DNA of 64,000 bases from Microbispora sp. NBC_01189 (GTDB lineage Bacteria > Actinomycetota > Actinomycetes > Streptosporangiales > Streptosporangiaceae), in assembly GCF_036010665.1 (NCBI RefSeq), contig NZ_CP108581.1, positions 3,329,501 to 3,393,500 of the forward strand, in the 5' to 3' direction. The translations under genes and the position numbers were made by a program. Position 1 is the first letter of the stretch. Each line of letters opens with the position of its first letter. The notes beneath the pieces were generated by a model, which was not told where the DNA came from, did no database searches, and saw nothing but the letters and a program-made list of their open reading frames with translations. This document shows, piece after piece, positions 8,283-16,920 of the stretch.

Positions 8283-8401
8283 ACGGTGGAGCGGCCCATT
8301 TCGAAGGTGCGGGTGGCCTCGGTGACGCCGTCGTCGACCAGGCGGCGGCGTAGCGCGGCCAGCTCGGCGGGGCCGACCACGCGGAACCAGCAGGCTGGCG
8401 A
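8279..8401 (-). pseudogene. Unidentified C-terminal gene remnant
   Basis: Minus-strand frame ending in TAA at 8279-8281 reads CWFRVVGPAELAALRRRLVD and ends TFEMGRSTV. It is protein-like but has no start and no recognised family. It abuts the VOC fragment and may belong to the same deletion scar. Confidence 0.25.
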
Positions 8402-8437
8402 TGCTACGCCTGGCCCGGTGGCCGTCCTGCGGCGTCG

Positions 8438-10975
8438 CTATCGCAGACCTCGGAATCCGGCGCGCATCCGGCGGACGTCTTTCAGTCGAGCTTCGTAGGT
8501 GGCTCCGATCAGGACCAGCACGACGCCTCCCGCCGCCACCGGAACCCAGCGAGGAACAGCGGTCACGAGCTGTGCGATCCATGGTGCGAGCTCGTGCAGG
8601 GCGACCGCGGCCAGGGTGAACCCTCCGAGCGCTACGGGCGCCTGGAGCCGTGATCTCGCACCGAGCAACAGGACCACGAACGACGCGACTCCCAGTGTCA
8701 GAGGGCGGATCCAGCCCCCGAGCTGCGCATAGACCGCCAGGAGGCTCGGCAGGAAGGAGAAGGACAGGCCCGCGCCGTAGGCCGCCCACGACGATGACTG
8801 TCGTGCCCGCCGCCAGCCGATCGCGAGCAGCACCAGGGAGAACGGCACCGTGTAGGCCTCTACCAGCTCGACCCGCTCCGCCAGGAGCCGAGTCCAGCCG
8901 GCCAGCAGCAGAAAGGCGGTTCCGACGTACCCGGCCGCCCGCCGGTCCGGCCGTAGAGCCGTGCCGGTCGTCAGGACGCCGGCCACGGCGCAGGCCAGGC
9001 TGAACATCGGCAGATCTACGGCCAGAAGCAGACCGGCCGTCCCGAGCGCGTATCCCGTGATCTCCACCGCCACCCGCGGCCCGGCCTGGAGCAGCGCCGC
9101 GACGATCATGGCTACGCCGGCCACTCCGAGGAGGACGAAGGTGACGAATCGCGGCTGAAGGTCGGCGGCGACCCACAGCGCGACCGCTTCGCCACCGATC
9201 AGCAGCGTCGCCGTCGTGGCGGCCCCGGCGCGTACGGCCGGGGTATGGGCGACGCGGGCGGTCACCGCGGCCGTGACGGCGAGGACGCCCAGCACGATCA
9301 ACGTGGCCGGCTCGGACACGAGCGCCCACGCGCATACTTCCAGCGCCGCGGCGAGCGCCAGAACGCTCACCAGGGCGGTCCTGGCCGAGAGCGCGGCGAG
9401 ACCGACGGCCAGCACCAGTTGTACGGCTATCACCGCCGGGTACGGCAGGCCGAGCGCGACAGAGGAGACAGCCATGGTCACCGAGGCGAAAGCCAGCGCG
9501 ACGACGATCAGCATATGAAACCGGGCGCGCCAATCGGCGTCGTCCGTCCTGCCTCGCCGCACGACGAAGAACGCGAGGACCGCACAGACGAGTGCGAGCG
9601 CCGCGAGCACGACCAGGTCGGACGGCCCGGCGATCGACTGCGCACCCAGTGCTGCACGGACTCCGGTCGTCCCGATGCCGCTCCAGACCTCGCTCTGGTT
9701 CAGTGGCCCGGCCAGCGCGACGATCACCGGCATCGCCACCGGCGTCGAGAGCAGGGCCGTCGCGATCGCCGCCGTGACAGCGGCCGTGACCGACGTTTGG
9801 ACGACCGCCGCCCTGAGCGGGGCCGCCTTGGCCGCTGAAGCAGTGCGGGAGGCCAGAACGGCGAGCACGGTCACGGCCAACCCGGCGAGAGGCGCGGGCG
9901 CGACCGCCCAAGGGCTCTCCGAAAGCATGTGCGTGGGGACCGCGAGTGCTGTGATCAGCGTGATCGCCGCAACCGCGGTGAGCGCTACCGCCCACGGCCT
10001 CGGCGCGCGAACGGCGATGACCAGCCCTGCCACCACGGCGACGATCAGCGCACCCGACAGCGGCCAGGCACTGCGCGGTTCGTAGGTTTCCAGCGACTCC
10101 GCGAGCCCGATCACCACGCCGAGCGACCACGTGCACCCGAAGTAGACAGCCACCATCCTCCGCCGCCCGGCCAGCCAGGCCGTCGCGTCGGCGCAGGCGG
10201 TGGCGAGCAGGGCCGCGACGAGCCAGAAGGCGCCCTTGTCGAAGGTCAGCACCGCGAGCGGAAGCTGCGCCAGCCCGACAGCCACAGGGATCGGCAACCT
10301 GAGCCGGGCAAGCCGACCATAGGTCGCGAAGGCCACGGCGACGACCCCGATGAGTCCGGCCGTGTACGGCTGGGGATGAATCGCGTCGAGACCTGCCAGC
10401 CCGACCTGCCAGGCGGCGTAGCCGTCGAGGAACAGTAGCGCCAGGCCGAGCATGGCCAGAGTCTCCGCTGTTGCGGCCAGGCCGCGTCGGCGTAACGGGA
10501 TCGGGGCCGCGAGGACGAGCCCGGTCAATCCGAGCAGGATCGCCGCCCGCCCCCCGATGCCGAGGTGTCCCCAGCTCACCGCCGTGAACACGATCGCGGA
10601 GACGACCAGCAGGAGCCCGCCGAGTGCCAGAAGCAGGTTCTGTACTGCTCTCACCGGCAGGTCCCTCGGCCGTCCGGGCGCCGGTGACGATACGGCGCCG
10701 GAGTGGTCCTCGGCCTGGTTGGTCCCGGTACGGGCGGCCCGCAACGCCGCGACAAGCTCGTTGCGCCTGGCCGTCAGCTGCGCCTCACGCGTCCTGAGGT
10801 CGGCGAGCGCCAGGTCGACCCGCCATAGTTCGCCGGCGACAGCGCCGCTCAGCGGCAGCGCGCAGGCCGGGCAGGCCGCGTGGGGACCGGTGAGAGGCTC
10901 ACCGCAGTCCGGACAACAGGGATGCGCACCAGGTTGCATTCCAGCAGGATTCCCCACCCCGATCACCGCCGCCAT
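8438..10975 (-). CDS. Large multi-pass membrane protein with N-terminal zinc ribbon
   Basis: 845 residues. A zinc ribbon of two CXXC pairs (CPDCGEPL, CPACALPL) is followed by a helix (residues about 50-85, possibly coiled coil) and then roughly twenty hydrophobic segments rich in Ala, Val and Leu. The end is short and basic (RLKDVRRMRAGFRGLR). Proteins with this layout are common and uncharacterised in actinobacteria; I assign no function. The start is uncertain: ATG 10975 or ATG 10939 (directly before the zinc ribbon), neither with a clear ribosome site. It stands alone, with gene scrap on both sides. Confidence 0.75.
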   Translation of the reverse strand: MAAVIGVGNPAGMQPGAHPCCPDCGEPLTGPHAACPACALPLSGAVAGELWRVDLALADLRTREAQLTARRNELVAALRAARTGTNQAEDHSGAVSSPAPGRPRDLPVRAVQNLLLALGGLLLVVSAIVFTAVSWGHLGIGGRAAILLGLTGLVLAAPIPLRRRGLAATAETLAMLGLALLFLDGYAAWQVGLAGLDAIHPQPYTAGLIGVVAVAFATYGRLARLRLPIPVAVGLAQLPLAVLTFDKGAFWLVAALLATACADATAWLAGRRRMVAVYFGCTWSLGVVIGLAESLETYEPRSAWPLSGALIVAVVAGLVIAVRAPRPWAVALTAVAAITLITALAVPTHMLSESPWAVAPAPLAGLAVTVLAVLASRTASAAKAAPLRAAVVQTSVTAAVTAAIATALLSTPVAMPVIVALAGPLNQSEVWSGIGTTGVRAALGAQSIAGPSDLVVLAALALVCAVLAFFVVRRGRTDDADWRARFHMLIVVALAFASVTMAVSSVALGLPYPAVIAVQLVLAVGLAALSARTALVSVLALAAALEVCAWALVSEPATLIVLGVLAVTAAVTARVAHTPAVRAGAATTATLLIGGEAVALWVAADLQPRFVTFVLLGVAGVAMIVAALLQAGPRVAVEITGYALGTAGLLLAVDLPMFSLACAVAGVLTTGTALRPDRRAAGYVGTAFLLLAGWTRLLAERVELVEAYTVPFSLVLLAIGWRRARQSSSWAAYGAGLSFSFLPSLLAVYAQLGGWIRPLTLGVASFVVLLLGARSRLQAPVALGGFTLAAVALHELAPWIAQLVTAVPRWVPVAAGGVVLVLIGATYEARLKDVRRMRAGFRGLR

Positions 10976-11256
10976 GCGCCGGACTACTCAACTGCTCATA
11001 AGTAGGTGACACCATCACGTACTTTCCGTTATGGGGCAAACAGGACGCGGAATGTGAAACCGAGGCGCGTGGTGGACGCCTGAGCTGGCGGCGTGAGACT
11101 GAGAACCCAGTAGGAGGCGGAGCTTGAATCGGCTGCATCTCGCAGCGTCGCCGTCGGCGACGCGGCAAGCGCGGACGGTGCATTGAAAGGCTGACAGGGC
11201 CGAGTGAGCCATGAGGTGTTGCCGGCGGTCCGCGTCTACACGAGAGGAGAACCGGG

Positions 11257-11434
11257 GTGAACGCCGAGACGGCGAACCTGCTCTTCGACGTGGTCGAACG
11301 GCGGCCGCGTGGCTTATGCGCGCCGCCCCAGCGGTGAACCGGTCTTCGAGGAGCCGGAGATGTTCGAGGTGGGCGTACGGCCGAGGGCGATCATGCCTGG
11401 GTTCACGCTTCTGAGGGAACTTCTCGACGAGTAG
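11257..11434 (+). pseudogene. Small unidentified ORF, frameshifted; related to 39331-39510
   Basis: GTG 11257 follows AGGAGAACCGG. The first part reads NAETANLLFDVVERR; one base out of frame it continues AYARRPSGEPVFEEPEMFEV and ends MPGFTLLRELLDE with TAG at 11432-11434. The total is not a multiple of three. The same core recurs at 39331-39510, so a real small family of about 60 residues exists here. Family and function unknown to me. Confidence 0.5.
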
Positions 11435-11517
11435 TGGGGCCGCCCCCGAAAGGGAACGGCCCCTGACCAGTTTCACGTCCTTCGCCAAAAGAGAAGGTGA
11501 GATCGGTCATGTTCAGC

Positions 11518-11714
11518 CTACGGCCCAAGCCTCGGTAGCGGAGAGCATTCGCCGGTCACGAGCATCCGCAGCTCCGCGAGGTTCACCTCCCCTCTGGGGA
11601 GGGCGGGGGCGAGCGTGGTGCAGTCCAGGGACAGCGCGCCCGGCCCGGTGGTCAGCAGCCGGAACGAGGTCTCCGCGGTGTCCAGCGGGGAGCCGGCGAC
11701 GGGTCGGTGCTCAT
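11518..11714 (-). pseudogene. Short unidentified gene, probably frameshifted
   Basis: ATG 11714 (MSTDPS) follows TGGAG at a normal distance but soon runs into a stop. One base out of frame is a protein-like stretch, TAETSFRLLTTGPGALSLDC and VNLAELRMLVTG, ending at 11518. It is read as a small gene with one frameshift. No family recognised. Confidence 0.3.
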
Positions 11715-11766
11715 TTCTTGCTCCAGTCCGAGAGGAATTCGTTGGTCTCGTAACTGGTGTACGCAC

Positions 11767-12266
11767 CGCCTCGGAATTTGCTTAGAGCCGATTCATAGTT
11801 CCACCGCAGAATTTTCACATAACCCGCCGACCAGGAACTCTGAGCGGTTCAGAGACCACGCATCTCCGCCCAGAGGCGGCTCTGAGGACTCGCCCTCTGA
11901 AGGCTCTCTGAGCCGTTGGCATCCCTGGTCATGCGCCTCGGTCCGCCCAGTGGGCCGATGATGCACGCATCCGGAGAAACGTGTCCCGACTACATAATGG
12001 AAGGCAGGGACGACAAGAAGACAATCGCCAACGAGCGCGAGGGCCTCAACAGCGTCTGGAGAATCACCGGCTGGTGATTTCGCCGGTGCCGATCCAGACC
12101 GCGCGGGCATTCATCGCCTGGACCCAGCCCGGCTCTCATCCCTCAGCCCGGTGCCGCGTTCGCCATCGGTGCCCAGACCGGTGACGACACGCTCGCTGGT
12201 GTCGCGCTCATCGGCTGGCTCACTGCTGAGGCGACGACGGCAACGCGGGAGAGCGGTGCTGGTGCG
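11767..12266. other. About 500 bp without a recognisable gene
   Basis: I see only a short hairpin (CTCTGA/TCAGAG near 11839-11855) and several GAGGCTCTGAG-like repeats to about 11915. Open frames here look like chance GC-rich frames. It lies among fragmentary genes. Confidence 0.4.
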
Positions 12267-12372
12267 ATGAGTAGATAGCGATTCACCACGGGGACGCGCG
12301 CGAGGTGCTGGCCGAGATGAACGAGTGTTCAGTGAACTGCATCGTCACCAGCCCGCCCTGCTGCAGCGGAAC
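12267..12372 (+). pseudogene. 5' fragment of a DNA methyltransferase gene
   Basis: ATG AGT AGA is followed, after a one-base frame change, by IAIHHGDAREVLAEMNECSV and NCIVTSPPC. This is the N-terminus of N4/N6 (beta-type) DNA methylases: HHGDA, then motif IV, normally TSPPY, here with Cys for Tyr. The match stops right after motif IV; SAM-binding and target domains are missing. A relic of a restriction-modification or phage methylase. Confidence 0.5.
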
Positions 12373-12599
12373 AGATCTGATCATTCCACTCGGCTTTGCC
12401 GCCCTGTCCCCGCCACTCCCGCCGAACGGCTCGACAAGACCATGGGTGCCGCCGAACTCGGTGACGCGGGCGGCCCGCTGCTGGTCGGTGCCGTCGCTAC
12501 CCTCGCTCATGGCTGCACCGCGCTCGCCCTCCTGCTGGTTTTCGGCTCGGTGCTGATTCATCTCGCGTCGCGCCGCATCCGGCTGGACGCCGTAGGGGG

Positions 12600-14057
12600 T
12601 TAAGGCAGGTAGGCGGTGTAGCCGGTGCCCCGGAGCCGGTGGGCCTTCCACGCGTGGGCGTAATCGGGAGGTGGGGAGCGTCTTTCGGCGAGCGCCGCGG
12701 TGGGTTCGGTGACGGCGCGGCGCAGCAGGGCGGCTTCGGTGATGTTCTGGTTGTTGCCGCTGACGTCGGCGGAGGCGCAGCCGGCGTAGTAGCCGATCGG
12801 CTGGGAGTGGCTGCCGGTGACCAGGCAGGGCGGACGCAGGCCGAGACCCCGCAGGGCGTCGGCGACCGCCCGGTAGCGGTCGGCGGTGGCCCGCGCACCG
12901 GCGGCCGTCTCCTGGAGGACCTCGTACTGGACTGTCAGGTGCGCGACGAGCAGCACGGCAAGAACGCCCGCGACGGCGGCACGCGCGGGGACTGGGCGGA
13001 CGGCTCGCACCATGCCCGTCGCCAGCGTGGCGACGGGCAGGGCAAGCAGGGCGTAGACAGGCAGGAAGAAGCGCGGCGCGGAGTAGTCGATGAGGACGAG
13101 GTAGGGCACGCTCAGCGCGGCGGCGCAGGCGACGGGCAGCACGGTCTCCGCAGGCCGCCCGGTGCACAGGGCCACCGCGCATGCTGTCAGCGCGAGCACG
13201 GGAAGGACCAGCCACCACAGCGTGAGCGCCGGGTGCGTCAGCGGGACCGTGCAGGGGCGGCACAGCAGCGGCCCGTTGAGACTGCGCCAGGCGTCTCCCC
13301 CGGCCCAGTGCAGGCCCATGCCGCCTTCGGTGGCGCTGGAGGCGTGCAGGCGGGCGCCGACGCCGCCCCACCGCATGTACGCTTCGGCGATCCACTGGGC
13401 GCTGCCGGCGGCGAGCCCGCCCGCGACGGCGAGGGCGGGGGCCGGGCGCCGCCATGCGGGCACCATGGCGCAGGCGGCCAGCAGCGGCGCCGCGAGCCAG
13501 ACGCCGTCGGAGAAGCGGAAGAGGGTGGCTGCCGCGACGGTGGCGCCGAGGCCCAGAAGCACCGCCCATGACGCACCGGGCCTGGCCCGCAGGAACCAGC
13601 CGGTCGCCGCCACCGCCGACAGCGCCACCCACAGGTTGGGCATGGCCTGTGGTCCGTACAGCACGGTGACCCACAGGCCCGCGAACAGCAGCGCGGCGAG
13701 GGCGGTCCGGCCCGGTCCGAGCAGCGGCCGCCAGACGCGGTACGTCGCGTAGAGCGCGGCGGCCGACAGCAGCGCCAGAACGATCCGGGTCGTGGGAGTG
13801 GAGCCGGTGACCGCGATGATCGGAGCCACCAGGAAGCTGATGCCCCGCGAGCGGGGCGCGCTGAAGTAGGCGGCCGGATTGCGGGGATCGACCTGGGACA
13901 GGTACACCGTCTCGTCCCAGCCGAGGCCGAGGTGAGGAGCGGCGAGAGCCAGCTGGGCCACCGCGAAGCCGGCGGCCACCAGGGCCAGCCACGGGAACCG
14001 CACGCCCGGCCGGCCCTGCGCCCCCTCGGCAGGCCGGGCAGCGGCCCGGGGGGTCAT
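12600..14057 (-). CDS. GT-C-fold membrane glycosyltransferase (family 39/ArnT-like)
   Basis: 485 residues with about eleven membrane segments. The first periplasmic loop carries LGWDETVYLSQVD, the Asp-Glu motif of polyprenyl-phosphate-sugar-dependent glycosyltransferases, followed by SRGISFLVAPI. A soluble C-terminal part (from about residue 395) includes LVTGSHSQPIGYYAG. It would move a sugar from a lipid carrier to an acceptor outside the membrane. ATG 14057 overlaps the uppP stop (ATGA), so the two are translationally coupled; uppP recycles the carrier that such enzymes release. The acceptor is unknown. Confidence 0.75.
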   Translation of the reverse strand: MTPRAAARPAEGAQGRPGVRFPWLALVAAGFAVAQLALAAPHLGLGWDETVYLSQVDPRNPAAYFSAPRSRGISFLVAPIIAVTGSTPTTRIVLALLSAAALYATYRVWRPLLGPGRTALAALLFAGLWVTVLYGPQAMPNLWVALSAVAATGWFLRARPGASWAVLLGLGATVAAATLFRFSDGVWLAAPLLAACAMVPAWRRPAPALAVAGGLAAGSAQWIAEAYMRWGGVGARLHASSATEGGMGLHWAGGDAWRSLNGPLLCRPCTVPLTHPALTLWWLVLPVLALTACAVALCTGRPAETVLPVACAAALSVPYLVLIDYSAPRFFLPVYALLALPVATLATGMVRAVRPVPARAAVAGVLAVLLVAHLTVQYEVLQETAAGARATADRYRAVADALRGLGLRPPCLVTGSHSQPIGYYAGCASADVSGNNQNITEAALLRRAVTEPTAALAERRSPPPDYAHAWKAHRLRGTGYTAYLP

Positions 14058-14890
14058 GCGGTGATCACTCCGGCGCCCAGCATTGCGAAGAGCAGCGCCC
14101 CGACGGCGATCCGGTAGATCACGAAGGCGTTGAAGGAGTGCCGGGCGACGTACCGCAGCAGCCAGGCGATGGAGGCGTAGGCGACGACGAAGGACACGGC
14201 GGTGCCCACCATGAGCGGTGCGACGCCGACTCCGGCGCCGACGGCGTCCTTGAGTTCGTACAGACCGGCGCCGGTCAGGGCGGGGATGCCGAGGAGGAAC
14301 GACAGCCGGGTGGCCGCGACCCGGTCCAGGTCCAGGAGGAGTGCGGTGGACATCGTCGCTCCGGAGCGGGAGAAGCCGGGGAACAGCAGGGCGAGAATCT
14401 GCGAGGAGCCCACCAGCATGGCGTCCTTGAGGCCGACGTCGGCCTCGCCGCGCTTGTGGCGGCCCATCCGGTCGGCGAGCCACATCACCGCGCTGCCGGC
14501 CAGCAGCGAGCCGGCCACCACCCACAGCGAGGCGAGCGGGCCCTCGATGAGCGGCTTGGCGGCGAGCCCCACGACCACGATCGGGATCGTGGCGAAGATC
14601 ACCCACCAAGCGAAGGCGTAGTCGCGGTTGTGCCGCTCCTCGCGCCGCACCAGTCCGCGGAACCAGGCGGAGACGATGCGGACGATGTCGGAAAAGAAGT
14701 AGACCAGCGCGGCGGCGATCGCGCCGACCTGGATCACGGCGGTGAAGGCGACCACCGAGGCGTCGTCCACAGGGATTCCCATGAGGCCCTCGGTGATCTT
14801 CAGGTGGCCGGTGGAGGAGACCGGCAGGAACTCGGTCACCCCCTCGACGACACCGAGCACCACGGCCTGCACGACACTGATGTCACTCAT
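14054..14890 (-). CDS. uppP: Undecaprenyl-diphosphatase (BacA/UppP family)
   Basis: 278 residues, standard length. The N-terminal motif VVEGVTEFLPVSSTGHL holds the essential Glu pair, and PGFSRSGATMS is the second active-site motif. It dephosphorylates undecaprenyl diphosphate for reuse in cell-wall synthesis. It is coupled at both ends: the start overlaps the broken dedA stop and its stop overlaps the glycosyltransferase start. The unit diverges from blaI across palindromic operators. Confidence 0.93.
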   Translation of the reverse strand: MSDISVVQAVVLGVVEGVTEFLPVSSTGHLKITEGLMGIPVDDASVVAFTAVIQVGAIAAALVYFFSDIVRIVSAWFRGLVRREERHNRDYAFAWWVIFATIPIVVVGLAAKPLIEGPLASLWVVAGSLLAGSAVMWLADRMGRHKRGEADVGLKDAMLVGSSQILALLFPGFSRSGATMSTALLLDLDRVAATRLSFLLGIPALTGAGLYELKDAVGAGVGVAPLMVGTAVSFVVAYASIAWLLRYVARHSFNAFVIYRIAVGALLFAMLGAGVITA

Positions 14891-15425
14891 CGGCGGTTTG
14901 ACTCTCTCTCCAGGGAGGTGCTGGGGTCGGGCAGCGCAACCGCATCGTCATGGGTCGGACTCCCGGCTGGGCTCCGCCTGCGTATGCGCACGTCCGCGCG
15001 CATCTGGACCACCCCGGCGAGCGGGTTGAGCACGGTTCGCACCAGGGGGATGAACCGGGCGAGGAAAACCGCCTTCCCGTGCCCGTAGCGGCCGAGCAGG
15101 GCCTCGGCCCGTGCCGCGCCGCGCAGCAGATGCTGGTTCCGGGTACGGCCCAGCAGAGCCGGGCCCACCCGGCGGCCGATCACGTAGCCGGTTTGCGCGC
15201 CGAGCAGCGCCCCCAAGGCTGCGGCGATCAGCACCGCGGGCAGGGAAAGGCGGACGCCGCCGACCGTGGTGGCGCACAGCAGACCCGCGGTGAACAGCAG
15301 CGAGTCTCCGGCAGGAAGAACCCGATCAGCAGGCCGGTCTCGGCGAACAGCACCACGAACACGCCCGCGGCGCCGAATGCCGTCAGCAGCGAGGTGGCGT
15401 CCAGCGGATTGAACCCGGTTGACAC
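14887..15425 (-). pseudogene. DedA-family membrane protein, frameshifted and 3'-truncated
   Basis: GTG 15425 after GAAAGGATC opens TSLLTAFGAAGVFVVLFAET up to FFLPE. The conserved continuation GDSLLFTAGLL lies in the next frame; one base is missing at about 15308-15312. This second frame carries the family core (GYVIGRRVG, FLARFIPLVRTVLNPLAGVV) but diverges after about QM, losing the last membrane helices and ending in a polar tail at 14887. DedA proteins include undecaprenyl-phosphate flippases, which fits the neighbours. The product as sequenced is not functional. Confidence 0.75.
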
Positions 15426-15506
15426 CCGGCGATCCTTTCCCGGCCTGCCCCTGTCCTCCGGGACAGGTGCGTGGCACACTCGGAACACGGCATCTTTTAC
15501 ACCACC

Positions 15507-15531
15507 GTAGAAGTTCTACACGACTGTAGAA
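15507..15531. promoter_or_regulatory. Overlapping BlaI/MecI-type operators
   Basis: GTAGAAGTTCTAC (15507-15519) and TTCTACACGACTGTAGAA (15514-15531) are two overlapping perfect dyads of the TACA/TGTA type bound by BlaI repressors. They lie 25-49 bp before blaI and 82 bp from the dedA start, so both directions can be controlled. Confidence 0.65.
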
Positions 15532-15555
15532 GATGGGCAAGGGGAACGACAACCC

Positions 15556-15945
15556 ATGAGCGCCACTTCACAAGGGCGAGGCCCCAAGCGCGCCAACGGC
15601 GAGCGGGAGGCCGAGATCCTCGACGTGCTGCTGCACGCCGGCACCGCGCTGACCCCGGGCGAGGTCGCCGAGCGTCTCGGCGGCGAGCCGACCTACAGCA
15701 CCGTGGTGACCATCCTCACCCGGTTGTACGCCAAGCAGTTGCTCGTCCGGCATTCGCGCGGCCGGGCCTACGCTTATGCCCCCGTCACCGACGAGGATGG
15801 GTTCGCCGCCCGCCGTATGCGCAGCGTCCTCGAGGAACGGCCCGACCGGCAGGCCGTGCTCGCCCGCTTCGCCGACGGGTTGTCCCCCTCCGACGCCGAC
15901 CTCCTGCGTCGGCTGCTCGGGTCCGACCCGCACCAGGACCAGTAG
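15556..15945 (+). CDS. blaI: BlaI/MecI/CopY-family repressor
   Basis: 129 residues, typical length. The winged helix is visible as ILDVLLHAGTALTPGEVAERL with LAxxxTYSTVVTILTRLYAK-like recognition (here PTYSTVVTILTRLYAKQLL), then a dimerisation helix. Such repressors are released by cleavage triggered by a partnered M56 membrane protease, encoded 9 bp downstream. The operator in its promoter also faces the dedA-uppP-glycosyltransferase unit, suggesting control of lipid-carrier recycling by envelope stress; that is inference. Confidence 0.88.
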   Translation: MSATSQGRGPKRANGEREAEILDVLLHAGTALTPGEVAERLGGEPTYSTVVTILTRLYAKQLLVRHSRGRAYAYAPVTDEDGFAARRMRSVLEERPDRQAVLARFADGLSPSDADLLRRLLGSDPHQDQ

Positions 15946-15954
15946 AGGATCCGG

Positions 15955-16890
15955 ATGCGCATCGCGGTCTACCTTCCGCTGCTGTTGTCGCTGCTCGCTC
16001 CCCTCGGCGCGCGCGTCATGTCAGAACGGTGCGAGCCTCGGCTGGCCACCTGGCTGCTCACCGTCTCGGCACTGGTGCTGGGCGCGGCGAGCACCCTGTC
16101 GCTGGGCCTGCTTGCCATCACCGGACTGATCCGCGTCCCCCTGCTGGCCGACCTCGGGCACTGGTCGGTCCACGCCGTCCAGCGGGACGACCCGACCCAC
16201 CTGTGGGTCGCCATGATCGCGGGCCTCCTGCTCGGCGGTGCCGTACTCGCCGCCGGCCGCATGCTGTGGACCCGGGCCCGCTCCCTGGCCGCCGCGGCCC
16301 AGCAGGCCGCCTGCATGCCCGCCCACGACGGCCTGGTCGTGATCGAGGACGATACTCCCGACGCGTACGCTCTGCCGGGGCTGCCCGGACGCGTCGTGGT
16401 GTCCACCGGCATGCTGCACCTGCTGGACGACGGCGAACACGACATCCTGCTCGCCCACGAACGGGCCCACCTGGCGGCCCATCACTATCTCTTCGTCGCC
16501 CTCGCCGGGCTGGGCGCCGCCGCCAACCCCCTCCTGCGCCCCCTCGCCGCCGCCGTCACCTACACCGTCGAACGGTGGGCCGACGAACGCGCCGCCGCCG
16601 CGACCGGTGACCGCGTCCGGGTCGCCCGCACCGTCGGCAAAGCCGCCCTGGCCGCCCCTCACACTCCTGGTGGTCGTCTTCCGGGCCACGCCCTGGGCAT
16701 CCTCGGCCATCGCGGCCTGCCGCGGGGCGCCGGGCCGGTGCCCCGCCGGGTCGCCGCCCTGCTCGCACCGCCCCTGCGGCACCGTCCCGAGATCGCCGTC
16801 GCCGCGGGTGCGGTGCTCGCCGTTGTCGCCTGCTCCATCGCCGACGCCACCCGCGACCTACACCTGTTGCTGGAGCTCATCGGCGTGTGA
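15955..16890 (+). CDS. M56 (BlaR1/MecR1-type) membrane metalloprotease
   Basis: 311 residues: membrane helices at about 1-20, 30-58 and 80-102, then a cytoplasmic protease domain with HERAH (HEXXH zinc site) at about 165 and a downstream WADERAA zinc-ligand helix, and a final hydrophobic stretch. It lacks the large penicillin-binding sensor domain of true BlaR1, like most actinobacterial M56 partners. It presumably cleaves the BlaI encoded just upstream after a membrane signal. Confidence 0.85.
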   Translation: MRIAVYLPLLLSLLAPLGARVMSERCEPRLATWLLTVSALVLGAASTLSLGLLAITGLIRVPLLADLGHWSVHAVQRDDPTHLWVAMIAGLLLGGAVLAAGRMLWTRARSLAAAAQQAACMPAHDGLVVIEDDTPDAYALPGLPGRVVVSTGMLHLLDDGEHDILLAHERAHLAAHHYLFVALAGLGAAANPLLRPLAAAVTYTVERWADERAAAATGDRVRVARTVGKAALAAPHTPGGRLPGHALGILGHRGLPRGAGPVPRRVAALLAPPLRHRPEIAVAAGAVLAVVACSIADATRDLHLLLELIGV

Positions 16891-16920
16891 CGGCGGCCGA
16901 GTCGGTGAGAGGCTGAGTGC

